Assembly (NCBI GenBank): GCA_017893485.1
Contig: CM030358.1
Location: 256,554,477 to 256,618,476, forward strand
Direction: 5' to 3'
DNA from: Hemerocallis citrina
Lineage: Eukaryota; Streptophyta; Magnoliopsida; Asparagales; Asphodelaceae
DNA length: 64,000 bases
Within the stretch, counting starts at the first letter, position 1, and the number at the start of each line of letters is the position of its first letter. The position numbers and the translations under genes were made by a program. This document shows positions 20,195-32,702 of the stretch, piece after piece. Under the pieces are notes generated by a model. It saw only the letters and a list, made by a program, of their open reading frames with translations. It ran no database searches and had not been told where the DNA came from.

Positions 20195-23100
20195 TCAAGC
20201 GGGTTATGAATTAGGCAGGAATGAGCCCGATGCAGTACATGTCGAACTCGTGGAAGCAGTTGACGAGTTTCATCATGCCCAGTCAGAGGAAAGGCATTCT
20301 TCTGAGCTTCAGGTACTTCCAAGCGAGTTTGGGATTGAGCGCACTCCCGAAAAGTTCCTACATGTGGTATATCGCTCCTCGATTCAAGCTGTGCATGGTG
20401 CACAACCAGCCCGACTCCATAAAGGATTGGAGGAAGAAGTATTTGATCGTCTACAGCACGGAGCCTTGGGACATGCCGACCTCATGGTCCTACGGGCTAG
20501 CTCCAAAGGAGCCCTTGAGGCCCGAAGAGCTCTCCATAGAGGAGAAGGTGGGGTTTGGCAGGTTGTTCGACGATTATCTGAGCATCGACTGGTCCAGGGT
20601 GACGGAGATGTCACTTACAGTCAGCGTCTTGAGTCCTTATTTCCTCTGTGATTTTCTTCCGCTTGTAATTTTTGTTGTTATTTATCTGAGGTTCGGTTCT
20701 GATAGACTTCTTTTGCTGCCCCGGAAGACGATGAGGTCGATGCACTTTTGGCTACTCCGGTCACACAACGAATGGATGAGGATGCTAGGAAGAAGAGAGA
20801 GACATCATCGAGTGCTAGAGGGTCCCCGAAGGGGCATCCAAAAAGGGTGAGGGGGACAAGGACCCTGGCTATCCGGCACCCAGAGAATTTTTTTCAGGCA
20901 GAACCGAGTGACAGATCTCTCCGAGCCCAAGAACTGATGGAGTCTCCGGTGCCGCCGATCCACCCATTCCTGGTGGAGGTCATCCCTGATAAGGCTTGAG
21001 AGACCTTTACTCCTGATTGACCGGTAAAGCTTGTCAGCTCCATTATGGAGTCTCGGATGGTCATCGAGGTGGTGAACAATCTTGCGCTTCCGAGGGACAG
21101 AAAAGCCCTTGCAAAGGAGACGTTCAACTCGGCGTACCTTCGGTACTCTCAGCACTTGGTGGCGGTAAGTGCTCTTTCTGGGGTGTATGTATCCCTTGGT
21201 TGGTATCTCACTATTTTCCTTTCTGTTGCAAGCCACACTTTACGAGAGTGAGCTGATGAGGCAGTACGATTATGACTTGGAATCTGCCGAGCGTAGAGCC
21301 TAGTGGTACCAATCGAGGTGGTAGGATGAGAAGACCCACACCTATGGGTTAGAGAAGAGGGTGAAGGAGTTAGAGGGAGAGGTCGATGATGCAGCTAGCC
21401 AGATCGCACGGTACTAGGTGGAGGGCTACAAGTGAGCCCTTCAACATGTCAAGGATAGGCACCCCAATGTCGACATTGAGGGGCTCTGCTACAACTCAGA
21501 GCCGGGCCCTGACAGGATCCCTTCATGTTAGGTTTCGATGGTAGTCTCAGATCAAATACACAGTGAAAAAATTACAAAGAAATATTGAAACCTAGCCATA
21601 GATCCATGCGAAAACCATAAATCGTGTTTAGGAGTTATACATTGAAGATTGATCTGCCTTCTCCAATGAATTTCGATCACAACACTGCAATATTGGTGTG
21701 CCTCTGCTGTATCCACACGAACGGATCAAATCAAGCTTTTTCTCATGCCGCGGTGCTAGCTGTGGGAAGGAGATGTTCCTCATGATCTCTCTCTCTCTCA
21801 CAATTTCTGTGACTGCTAGGATTTTCTCATGTAACCCTTTTTCCACAAATACGTATCATAAATATAGCAGCAGAAAACCAACCCTAAGAGAGTAATGAGG
21901 CTGTTGGACTCACAATCTAACTTGGTTCAGATTCATGTATGGGTCTTTGAACTTTAGTCAGCCCATTTAATCTAATTAAATGTCCAACCAATATTAGGAG
22001 TCCAAGTCTTACTTGAATCTCCAATTAAATTCATCTTATGAATTTAAATTCTAATTTCGATCCATTCCAAGTGTGTGATCCTGTAGGTTCTCGTTATGTT
22101 GCTAGTAATACTAAAATCATATTCTAGTATTACAAACAGTAAGCGGTATCTGGCAATACATCACTGCTACTCAAGTAACAGGAATGTCAGTGATTAGACA
22201 TAACCTATTCGTGACCAATATTAACATGTAGTCTAGTCCCTTTGTCAAGATATCTTAATTGACCACAAAGCATACAGCGTGTCACCCTTGTATAGTTCAA
22301 TCTTTGGTTTCTTGATATCCGAGTAGACTTACTAAAACAAATGAGCTCAATATCTCATATTAACTCATTTGAGAATGATTATGCATTTTGTAGTCTCACT
22401 CAATCAAGGGGCCCAAGATATCACTCATGTTATGTAAGAGAGACAAATCCTATCAAGTGACTCACATCCCTCTGCATGATTTGTAGTATATCCAATAGTC
22501 GACTTTATAATCTTATTAAAGACAATGTTTGACGACATTAAAACATATAAATTCTCATGTAGGGAACCGTAGTGACTTCAAGTCAAAGGATTACATGCAC
22601 CTTGGTCACTATGAGAACCGCTTATGACACTCACATAACGATCCATGCAACGTTCTCATGGTGGGTCAGTCCAGTACATTATTACTTTAATATGTACCCA
22701 TGTAAAGACTTGATATCTCATATCCATAACCCGTGAGATATGGTGTAACACCTCGCAAAATTGAGTTATGATAATTTTGCCCTCGTGTGTTACGCACGTA
22801 TATTTTACACCGTTACGAGTAATATTCGTAACGTATTTTTATATAAATGTCATGCGTATCTTATATTCTGATTATTTATATGTTTTCCATTATCTCAAAA
22901 TTCATTTTAATCCTATTTTTAGCCAACTCGAATATTAATTTTAATCTTTGTGTTTTTACGTGTATTGCACATGTTTTCAATACACGTGTCAATTACGTAA
23001 ATTTCACCGTTATGTGAAATATCTGTAACGTTATCAAAGTAAATATTTTTTGTATGTTATATTCCGAGTATTTATAAATATTTCTCCGTTAATCAAATCT

Positions 23101-25198
23101 ATTTCATATTTTGAATATTTTTATGTGCATCCACGTAAATTTTTATGTGCATTTTTATTTCTAAACTTTTCTAAAAGTCTTGCACATTTTTCTTCTCATT
23201 TTATTTGTCCCATTGGTATTATTTATTTTATTTAATTAAAAACTCATAGGCCTAAAGTCAATTTTAAAGCCCACTAAGTAAATTAATTAAAATGAGAGAC
23301 CCATGACTTTATTCTACACTTTAAATGTGCACTTTTTAATCCTATACACTTGTCATGTAAAAAAAATCTACAAATAGATTAATAAAAATAAAATTAAAGA
23401 ATGGAAGTGTGTGCACGTAGAGAGCACGTGCACATGTGTGCACACCAAGGGGTTGGCCGGCCAATGGAGGAAGGAGAAGGGGTTTTGTGAGTGGTTTTGT
23501 GTAGTGGGTGATTAATTTGGGTGATTGGGTATTTATTTTAGGTAGTAGGGGTCTCTTCATTCACCCATTTAGCCCCATAAATAGCTTTCTCATTCATGAA
23601 CAATGTACACTAAAAGAAACAATAAAGAGAGAAAAGAAAGAAAGATAGGAGTTTTTGGTGTTGGCAAATTGCGAGGAGGTGAAGGCTTTCTTGGTTGGAG
23701 CTTTGGAACAATCCCTATAGGACTCTATTTCATTTTTGCATCAAAAACATGGTAAATGATTTCATTGCTTTCTAGATATCGTAGTATACTATGCATGTTT
23801 AATTGTTCCATGATTGAAAATGTGGCATGTGTTCTTTAAATTTCTAATTTGATATGTTGCATGTTGTATTAATAACTAGAAGTGAGATACAAAAATAAAT
23901 GCATGCTAGTTGAAGGATTTATTATAAAATTGTCATGATTAACATATTGAAATTTTAGATTGGGCTGTTATTGTTGTATTGGGTGCATACTAGTATATCA
24001 TGTTTAGATTAAATGAATTAGGTATAAATTCGTACATGTTGTTAATTTATGCAAAGAAAATTATTGTTTTAAGCTTTAGTTGCACTTCAGAAAAAATCAT
24101 ATCTATTAAACTAGATGGAATCTAGAGCTAAAATTTTTTATAGGAACATCTCTTTAAAATTTCATAATATTTGGATGTCGTTTACTATTTTAATAAAATT
24201 CAAACTTAGGACTAGTTGGCAGTTGACTAATTGCTGGAAATTTGTATACATTTCGGATTTTGATCATTTCAACATCTTAGATGAAGTAATTTGAGAAAAG
24301 TCAAAACTAAGAACTTGAAGTAGACTCGTTAATTTTTCTGTAAAGTCTAAGAAATCAAATTTTCATAAAGAATTGAATTTATAATGAATTTTATAAGACT
24401 GGACAAGTGGCAGTATTTCAATATTTCGACCCTACTATAGATTTCGAAGAATCCAGGGTTATAGATACAATATTTTGGAGAAACTTATAACTAATAAATT
24501 GTAGTAGACTTGTATACCTTTATTTTGATCTAAAGAACACAGTTTCATAAGGTATATAATTTTCTATGATTTTTACTAGTTGCATGAGCTGCAGTGTTCT
24601 GATTTTGAACTTACTGTTTTGCAAATGAATTTAAACGAAGTAACTGAGGATGAATTTAGGTGATCTTAACTACAAAGATATAACATACTCTTTTATGAAA
24701 CTAATAAATCTATCTTTTGAATAGAATTGAGATTTATAATTAAAATATAGATGAATATGAAAAAGAATTATTTAATAGAAAAAACTTTATAGCTTATTAA
24801 AGTGAATTGTTGGTTGTGTGTGTCCAACCAAGAAGTGTTACTTCATGATTGATAACTAAGAATAAATGAAGGAACTGAATGAAATATGAGTACATGAAAT
24901 CGAAAATATGAATAATGAGGGCATAACTGCCCCCAGTTGTTGAACATGAAAGATGTTGATTTAGAGGTTTAGGCGAGACCCTTGGTAACCGGCATTTGTG
25001 AATAATAAAAATTTGAGGAGTAATTAGTGTGGGTTGACTCTCTCTTGAGAAGTAGCCAGTGTGGGCTGACTTTCTCTTGTGTTGATTTAAGTCCGGTAGG
25101 GTAAGCTAGCTCTAGATTGTGATGATTTAAAATTAAAACTTAAGGACATGCACTAGTTGGTGACATGATGAAACAAGAGCAAACGTGAGTCATGGACT

Positions 25199-25450
25199 CC
25201 AGAATGATCCTTGGAGAGAGACAGTCTCCAGTATTCTGGGACGATGGACGTAAGGGCCACAGAATGATCCACAGCGCGAGAATGATCTCCAGTATTCTGG
25301 GACGAGAGCGACTCTCATGGGGCATTTGTGCGAGAGGGTTCCAGAATGACTCGCGGAGAGAGACAATCCCCAGTATTCCGGAACGATGGATGTAAGGACC
25401 ACAGAATGATCCATGGAGCGGGATCGATCTCTAGTATTCCAAGGCGAGAA
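25199..25450. repeat. 142-bp tandem repeat inside LTR a
   Basis: CCAGAATGA at 25199 and 25341, and CACAGAATGATCC at 25258 and 25399, show two copies of a roughly 142-bp unit, itself a dimer. AGTATTC[CT] recurs in each half. Related arrays are at 36100-36370 (LTR b) and 37680-37945 (LTR d, opposite strand). Confidence 0.75.
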
Positions 25451-25763
25451 CCAATATTCGCAGAGTGTCTAAATCTTGTAGTAGTCATAGTAGTAGGATG
25501 CAAGGCGAGGGATTTAACCCTATAATGTGGAGTACGTAGGTGCATGCCCTCAGACCTATGTATAATGAGATGCATAGAATCCGAACAAGTATGTATTAGT
25601 GTCATCATTGCGTAAACATCTGCATTAGGCATTAATTCATTACATACACTGACATGTTTAGGATAGTCACTTTTCACACTTTGTTTTACATTCAACTTTG
25701 TGTTTGCTAAAGTAAGAGAATCTTTATATTATGGCATAGCCAGGATCGCTGTTTTATAACATT

Positions 25764-25787
25764 ACGTCGGTTGTAAGCAACTGATGT
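25764..25787 (+). other. Conserved stem-loop near the 3' end of LTR a
   Basis: Stem CGTCGGTTG / CAACTGATG with loop TAAG; nine pairs including two G-U. It lies 256 bp before the LTR end. Counterparts in LTRs b, c and d keep the pairing with different bases. Confidence 0.6.
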
Positions 25788-26496
25788 GCCCACAGTTTTC
25801 CAGTGCAGGACTCAGATTAGCAAAAGGACATGAAGACGAATTGATGCTAAAGATTATTTTCATGATTAAAGATGTTGATGTTAGAGTTGTATATATCATG
25901 TTGTATTCTTTTTCCGCTGCATTGATGTAAAGAACTTGTTGTATAATAAAAAGTTTTAATTTTCTTGTAAAATTGTATGAATTTGAAGTAAAAGGTCCTT
26001 TTGTGCTACGAATTACATGTAAATGAAATTTGGAGTGTTACATATGGTCATCAGTCTACGCACATGCTAGTCTCTATATATTATTGTGTCCTAATTCACA
26101 ATAATATTTGACTAAGGATATTTAAGAATAGTGTTCTGATTACAACCAATAGGATCTCACAATCAAGTCATGCACTTGATATCCCATAGTATTGAACCTA
26201 CTATTCTAAGGACTTTATTATGTTCATTTAATCACAATAAACAACACAATAAATAAAATGCCTCATATATGAAATAAATATCATGATACAATGTAAACTA
26301 GTAATGTCAATACACAACTAGCCTCTAGGGCATACACCAACACTTCAACCCCGAGGGAACTCCCTCACGATATTGGAGATCCTGATGAAGTCGAACTCAT
26401 TTACTCTCCTCCTCGGGAGGTTATCCCTTAACTTATAGTTTTTCAAATTTTTTTTCTTCTTCTTTTTACATGTTCCTAATGTTGTACATGTCGGGC

Positions 26497-26535
26497 GCGG
26501 ACTAGCCACCGCATACAGTAAATTTCTTGTCTAAA
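26497..26535 (+). terminator. Conserved 3' motif of the antisense transcript
   Basis: GCGGACTAGCCACCGC followed by an A-rich stretch with AAATAAAAG. It lies 66 bases after the antisense stop codon, as at 12306. Confidence 0.4.
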
Positions 26536-26570
26536 TAAAAGTTCACAATTGATTTCGTGTCTAAGTTGCA

Positions 26571-27146
26571 ATGCACCTTGTTGATCAGCTTATGGGATGT
26601 GGAGCTCGAGAGAAGGACCTCGAGAACGAAGTTCACACTTTTCGCAATAAGCTGATTCGGACTGAGATTGTCCGCCTTCGCGAGGAGGCGATTGATCAGG
26701 AAGGGGCATTCAGTTTTCATATCAATCGATTGCAAGAGGTGGCTCAGGAGTTGACTCGTCTAAAGGCATTATATCTCGATGCCGACATTGCTCTCGCTCA
26801 GGCTGATGTTGGTGGGTCCTCTCATCTCTTCGGTGGTTAGTCCTCGTACTCCATCCTCATAAGGATGCTCGTGGAGAAGGACTTTGAGATCTTCCGGTTG
26901 AGGACAAGATTGAGGGAGGTGAGCCAGGTGTCCACCTTTTACAGTCCCTTTTCAAGACTGGCACCTTACCCTGGAATTCACTCGAGAGTGAGAGCTTCGG
27001 GGGATACCCAGAGTGGAGTAGCGGGAACGACCAGCATAGCTAGCGTGCAAGGTTTGGAGGTGCTCCGCCTAGGTGCCGACCTCTCGACCGCTGAAGCGAT
27101 ACCTCCTGGACCGGGTCCGGACGATGACCTCGGGCCCAAAACTTAG
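26571..27146 (+). pseudogene. Second antisense ORF, helical/coiled-coil
   Basis: Codons 26571-26840 encode a Glu/Arg/Leu-rich helical segment (EKDLENEVHTFRNKLI, EVAQELTRLKALYLDADI). A related frame continues after a stop to PGPGPDDDLGPKT at 27146. It occupies the same place after the 3' motif as the ORF at 12402-12707 in the complete element. Stops and frame changes suggest decay. Function unknown. Confidence 0.45.
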
Positions 27147-27286
27147 TGCCTTAAACTCGTGATTCTGTTGTAATTATGCGAACGTAATCACTTTGTTTTT
27201 TTTGTCTATAATAAAGATGCTTTGTCGAGTTTGGTTCTTTGTCTGATGGCTTTTTGATGGACCGATGCTTGAGATTTCTTTATAGG

Positions 27287-27600
27287 GGTTCAGCCTGAGA
27301 GACAATCCTGAGGGCATGGGACCCCTGTCTTGGAGGTTCAGGCTCGGAAAACATGCTGAGGGGATGGAACTCTCTCTTTGAAGATCGACCTCGGTTGTCA
27401 CTCCGAGGGCGGGGCAAATTTGTGGTGTTTTGAACTCTCCACATGATGTTCGGCCTCGGATACTACTCCGAGGTCATGGAAAACCAGTGGTGCTTTGAGC
27501 TTTCTTCTTGCTGATTGGCCTCAGATGCCACTCAGAGGTTGTGGTGAACTGTCTCACCGCCCTGAACTCTCTTGAGGCACTGCCTCGGGGAACACGTCGG
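27287..27600. repeat. Degenerate 48-66-bp tandem repeats with dyads
   Basis: Units begin near 27287, 27335, 27383, 27447 and 27513. Inside them CTCGG...CCGAG-type dyads are visible (CCTCGGATACTACTCCGAGG is a complete one). The array ends about 90 bp before the TATA box at 27684. Confidence 0.7.
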
Positions 27601-27683
27601 AGGTGGAGGAAATGTGCATTTGACATGTGCTCACGTGTTTCCACGTGTGATCATGCACTTGGCATGGTTATCGATGTCTCACT

Positions 27684-27696
27684 TCTATATATACAA
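27684..27696 (+). promoter_or_regulatory. TATA box of the third antisense module
   Basis: TCTATATATACAA, about 95 bases before the ATG at 27781 and downstream of the repeat array, the same layout as in the other modules. Confidence 0.5.
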
Positions 27697-27780
27697 CCTC
27701 AGTTGTTGGTCACATACATTCACTATTCTTCCACTTCAATTTTTCTTTGACTAAGCCTCTTCTAATCGAAACTGTCAAAG

Positions 27781-28770
27781 ATGATGGATCCCAAGCTCAT
27801 AAAATCGAAGTGTAAGGAGATAAGGGCCGAGAAGAAGGCCCGGGAGGAGGCAGAGGCGAGGATGAAAGCTGGAGCCAACGTCAAAGCTCCCGAGGGGGAG
27901 GCCTCACAGAAGTGACCTCCTACAGAAGTGGAGGAACTTCCGAGCACGAAAGGGGCGGCGCCCCCCAAGTCTAAGGTGGTCGGATCAACCCTAAAAAAGG
28001 AGGGGAAGAAACCTCCCCTGTCGCCCACGGCGGTGCCACAGCCTCAGCCAAACCTCCCAAATCGGTGAAGGTGTGGGTTCCCTCCTTATCTGTGAAGGAA
28101 ACGGAGGCATGGCCAGTCGGACTGCTGCGTTGGAGATGGTTTCCCATCTCGCCACTCCTTATGACCTTGCCGATTTTGAAGGCAAAACCGAGGAAGACAT
28201 GTACGTCGGTTGGGCCAGGCTTCGATTTTGGTGAGTTTTTTTTCTTCTGTTCTAATTGTTGCCCTTGTGTTTGACTAAATTCCCTTAGATGATCTCGTGC
28301 AGGAAACCATTCATGGAGTCGATCTAAAGTGGAAACAGGACCGGCTTCAGCAAGATGTGCAGCATGCAGAAGCAATTGAGGCAGAACTCCTTTTGCGGGC
28401 CGGCGACCTTCGGGAGCGTATAGGCCAGTTGAAGGCAAACTTGGTCAAGGAGATGGAGGCTCGAGCAGAGATTTCAAAGGAAAGGGACCAACTAATCTCC
28501 TTGAAGGAGACATTGTAAGTAGAGGCAGCGAAGTGGAAGAAGGAATATGATGGGGCCCTGGCCGAGGTTGTCGGGGCTGTGGACAAGGGGTACAGGAGAG
28601 CCCTCAAGGATGTCGAGGCGAAGCACCTGGGGATTAACCTCGGCGGCCTTCCCTCTGAGTCGAATGATGAAGGGGTTAACCCCAAAGTTGGGGAGGATTT
28701 GATGAACCACGACCCGATCATCCCTGCCCTGCCAGCCGAGGAGGGCTCCATCCCCGACATAGGAATCTAG
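27781..28770 (+). pseudogene. Third antisense module: Lys/Glu-rich and coiled-coil ORF
   Basis: Starts MMDPKLIKSKCKEIRAEKKA, rich in Lys, Glu and Ala, and resembles the start of exon 2 of the antisense gene (MDEASIKARMLAMKKENAEK at 11257). An in-frame stop lies near 27913. A donor-like GTGAGT at about 28231 and a CAG before GAAACC at about 28303 suggest an intron. The second part (28297-28770) is coiled coil (QDVQHAEAIEAELLLRAGDL...RAEISKERDQL) with one stop, ending in IPDIGI. No gypsy-type domain is seen, so this module is shorter at its 5' end than the other two. Confidence 0.5.
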
Positions 28771-29873
28771 ATCTCTTGTATTTTTGCCTTTTTCGTGGAC
28801 TGACCACTGCGTTTGTACTTGTTTGTTTGATGAAATAAATTTGTTTGCCTTCCGATCTTCGAATTTGATTCTTTGCCTTTCATCCTCGGATCGTCTGCTC
28901 GGGACTACCGGTCTGACCCTTAATTTCTTCATTTCTTTCGTACCTGACAGGTAGATCGGGAGATCATGTGGCCTATCTTGCATCATGTATTCTGACAATT
29001 GCGGTCACTAGTGATCTCGTGGGCTGAGCGTTGACCGCCATAAGTGCTGGAACTTTTGTGGAGGACTCTAATTGCTTATAAATCTCATTCCTCTTCACTT
29101 GATTCTCGTATGGAATGGGGGTGAGTGATTGATATGTTGGGTAGGATCTTCTTTGTCTGAGTGTTCGACCCGGAAGGGATCGGAACTTGTGCTTGTGATT
29201 TTGGGCTACTTGCCCCGGATTCTGAGATATGAGGATTTACCCCCGAGACCTGAGAGGCGTGGCCCATCGTGGTCAGGCTTGTCCATGACTCTAGGCATTT
29301 GGCCTGGTTAGGACTTCTTGTACTGGTAGCTTTGGTTCGGAGGATCCGGCTGAAACCTCATCAGGTACGTCCCGGATTTCGAGACCAGATGATTTTTGTC
29401 GGTATCTGAAGGCTGGGACCGAATGTCCACCCTTTGCAGCGGGCTTAGGGATTCGCCCGAGAGGCAGAAGCGGTGATCTGGTGCTTGTCCGTTGCTTGGG
29501 CTTCTTTGGTGCGGCTCCCTGTACTCACCGCTCGAGGAACCCTAAAGGTGGAGTTTGCAGGGGTTCCCGTGTCTGGTCAATGTTGTCGGATCGGAATATT
29601 TTTTCAAATATTTCTGCTTGGATTATGTTACCGGGGGGCATCTGGTTCTGCGTGTCAGTGATGGGAGGTGGATTGTATGAGCCTTTAGCTGCAACATGGT
29701 TGCAACTTTGTTGTAGCTGTTTGATTTGCCGACCATGGACTGGCCACCACCCATGTAATTTTCTTGCTTAATAGAAATCTTATTGATGGCTTATGTAGCC
29801 CATAGAACTAGTAGACTCATTCTTGTTAAGGCATCGATGTAAAGTGCAGCGTCCAAGACGACCGAGTTATAAA
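28771..29873 (+). other. 3' flank of the third antisense module, with two copies of the 3' motif
   Basis: GTGGACTGACCACTGCG at about 28796 and ATGGACTGGCCACC at about 29736 are both followed by A-rich stretches (GAAATAAATTTG; AATAGAAATC). The stretch between has no convincing ORF but retains GC-rich, module-like sequence, so it may be the decayed second ORF. Confidence 0.4.
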
Positions 29874-30110
29874 GGTCAGCCTCAGAGACCACGCTGAGAG
29901 CAAGTGAGGTGAGGCATTGTGACTACTCGTAAGGATCGGCCTCAGATCACATGCCGATGGCGTAGAGAGCAAAGGCATGTGCAAGCTCATGATGGTCAGC
30001 CTCGGCCCACACGCCGAGGGTGTAAAGAGCAAAACTTGTAAGAACGGATGAGGGTTGGCCTCAGATCACACCCCAAGGAATTTATCCGGGTCCTGCTAGT
30101 CACGTGACAA
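29874..30110. repeat. 60-bp tandem repeats with dyads (fourth array)
   Basis: GGTCAGC/GGATCGGC/GGTTGGCC starts at 29874, 29934, 29994 and 30053, about 60 bp apart. Dyads are CTCAG...CTGAG in the first unit and CTCGG...CCGAG in the third. Confidence 0.8.
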
Positions 30111-30207
30111 GGCACGTGTTTGCTTATATCACTTGTTGATGCATTCAATGTGCTAGTTGTAGCATCGCCGGAAGTAAATGCGGGTAGTTAGGGATTTCTC
30201 CGTGGTG

Positions 30208-30707
30208 TCTATAAAATTTATGTCGTTGGATGTTAGATTCACAAATTTCTCAAATTTCCATCGTCAACTTGTGATGTCTTCGTATTCAGCGAGGCATGTG
30301 GTAAGCAGCCTGAAGATCCGTCCGTGGATCGAGGATGGTGGGAAATGGCTAGAGGGGCTGGGCCGACCCTACTAGGATCGTGTTCAGTTGGGGGACCCAT
30401 CTTTGTCTCAGATTTCAAGATCTGAAATATTTCCCACTGAGTCCCAAGAGGCAACGATGTTGCTCTATTCTTTCCCCTCAGTACTTGGTGGGGCCTCCCT
30501 GGCTAGGACCCCTCGTGCGAATGCAGCTACTTTAACGAGGCTTGGAAAGGAGAGGAGTACTCCTTCTTGGGGTCAGCAGAGGTATCCCGGATTTTGGGAT
30601 CTGATGTCCCTAGCCAAGGGCAAGGATGAGAGTTCCCTTCCTCAGAGAGAACTCTCTCCAGATGAGGGACTCGCCGTTGGACACGGCGAGTTAATCCCCT
30701 GTATTGG
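30208..30707 (+). pseudogene. Fourth antisense module, start only
   Basis: CTATAAAATTT (about 30208) follows the repeat array by about 100 bp, as in the other modules. A short, mostly unreadable coding-like region then continues until solo LTR b cuts it at 30708. No domain recognised. Confidence 0.35.
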
Positions 30708-31588
30708 TGTAACACCCCGCAAAATAAAGTTCTGACAATTTTGTTCCGCGTGTGTTACGCACATGTATTTTGTACTGTTACATGTAATATCTGTAACATT
30801 ATTCATATAAATATTTTTACATATGTTTTCTTTCGATCATTTGTAAACATTTCTCCATTGCTCAAATCCATTTTTGTATTTGAATATTTATATACACGTG
30901 CTTTACACGTGTTTTTCTTTATGCACATGTTAATTATAAAAACTTTTAAAGCTATGTAAATATTTTTCTTCTATTTACCATACATAAATGAATAATCTAG
31001 TTTTAACAAAACTAGCTAAATTTAAATTCACATTAGATTGGATAATGTATGAATTTATATTAAATGAATTCATCAAGTTTCAGTGTGTATTTTATGTAGT
31101 TTTTAAACCCATTTGCAAACTAGTGCATTGCCCACATTATTGGCCGACCAAATCCAATGAGAGGGAGATGATTTTTTTGAATTAAATTAAGGAGTTGTGG
31201 GTAGTTATTTCGAAGTGTGTGGGTGATTTTAGAAACTCCCCATCATCTCCCCCCCCCCCCCCTTTATTTAGTTTCGCATTTCCGGCCAAGCATGAAAGGC
31301 TCTCATTTTTCCATTATCAAAAATCATACACTCTTGGTGTAACGCCCCGAATCCCAAATACACTGAATTCGAGATGTTCTACAGGATCTTTTCACTTTCT
31401 TTAGTACAATTTTACAGGGAAATTTAAACCTTTCATCTTACATCAGAGTTTACATCAATATTACACTTTTCTTTTGCACAGCGGAAGTAAAATACAATAA
31501 TTAAATAAATGTACAACAACATGGTACAATCTTTAAGCATCCATTCCTCTTTAACATGTCATTTACCTGCATATAAGACTGTGGGTAT

Positions 31589-31607
31589 GTCAGTTTATTC
31601 AACCGAC
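31589..31607 (-). other. Conserved stem-loop near the 3' end of LTR c
   Basis: On minus, stem GTCGGTT / AACTGAC with a 5-nt loop; seven pairs with one G-U. It lies about 250 bp from the LTR end, the same place as in a, b and d. Confidence 0.55.
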
Positions 31608-32702
31608 GATCATTATACACGGCCATCCTCTCTATGCCGGAAACAGTATAACTTAATTTTCCATATTTAGCAAACACAAACTTGTCACATTTCAGATAAA
31701 AGGGACTACCCTATTGATGTCGTGTTGTGATTGTGCACTTAATCCTTAATGCAATTATTTATGTTACATGACACTAATGCACACTTGTTCGGAGTCTATG
31801 CATCCCATACTACATAGGTCTGAGGGCAAGCCTCTTAATCGTTCTTCATCTTTGTAGGGTTCAATCCCTCGCCATGACTTAATCTACTACTGTAACTACG
31901 GTAGTGTCTTAGATGATCTATGAGTGCAAGCACGTGTACAGAAACTGGAGGGGAATCCCACATCATGTCACGACGCATCGTGAAGAACCTATGGACAATT
32001 CAGCCTCCTTCATGGCACACGATCCTCATGCAGTCACCAAACATCCCACAAGTGTCACCACAGGGACGGTACCCTGGAACAGTATCCACGTCATGTCACG
32101 ACGCATCGTGAAGAACCTGTGAAATACTCTCCGCCGCCACGGCACCCTGGAGCTGCATCCACGTCATGTCACGACTCATCGTGAAGAACCTGTGAAATAC
32201 CCTCCGCCACAATCCGATGGCTCTCACTCGTGTTTTTCTCCTACTTTCATTACATCACCATTATGTACTAATCCTTAGTTTTTATGAGAATCATGAACCA
32301 AATCAAAGCTCTAGAGTTAGCCTCTCCACTCAATCGGACTTATTCATTCATTTCAACATGACCAACCTTGGTCTTTCTTTTCAATATTCATTTCAATTTC
32401 TTTTTCAACTGCCGGGGGAGACTTAGCTACTCTTTCATTTCAATTCCAATTCACAAATTCTAACATAATCTGAGCATTCCCAGCTCTTGAGTTCATTTTT
32501 CATAATCATGATCTTAGCTTTCATATTCATGTAATTCTCAATTCATATCTATGATTCATTTCATGTAACTTTCTCAATTCGACTATGATTCATTTCATAT
32601 AAATTCATACAGCAATAAAAAGAGTTCATCAACATCAATCATAAAGTTCACAATCTTCAAATATACAGAATAATGTTCTCTGCCATATCAAACACTCTGG
32701 AC

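Larger units (their letters stand above)
22744..26042 (+). mobile_element. Long solo LTR 'a' (3.3 kb)
   Basis: Starts TGTAACACCTCG and ends GGAGTGTTACA, with TATGG duplicated at 22739-22743 and 26043-26047. A TATA-like ATAAATAG lies at about 23577, and a donor-like ATG|GTAAATG about 175 bases further. It has no coding region. LTR length and ends fit Ty3/Gypsy elements with very long LTRs (Tekay/Del-like chromoviruses are one group), but without an internal domain the lineage is inference. Confidence 0.85.
21526..26342 (-). mobile_element. Copia solo LTR, interrupted by solo LTR a
   Basis: On the minus strand it starts TGTTGGTGTATGCCCTAGAG, the hallmark start of plant Copia LTRs of the Angela/BARE kind, and ends CCATCGAAACCTAACA. 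CTTCA is duplicated at 21521-21525 and 26343-26347. Without the nested LTR it is about 1.5 kb. There is no internal domain, so it is a solo LTR. It cuts the antisense ORF. Confidence 0.88.
18493..26431 (+). pseudogene. Second copy of the antisense ORF ('putative gypsy type transposon' domain), broken by hAT and Copia insertions
   Basis: Homologous to the antisense gene at 10006-12260. GLRLPLHLFIKR at 19238-19273 matches GLRLPVHSFV in the other copy. After the hAT insertion it resumes with MSPMQYMSNSWKQL, then DSIKDWRKKYLI, EPWDMPTSWSYG and SIDWSRVTEM, each with a counterpart there. Coiled-coil-type sequence continues to 21525 with stops, then resumes after the Copia LTR (26343-26431) with a proline/acidic tail and a stop. 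Several in-frame stops (including one right after the ATG at 18493) and frame changes make it a pseudogene. Confidence 0.7.
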
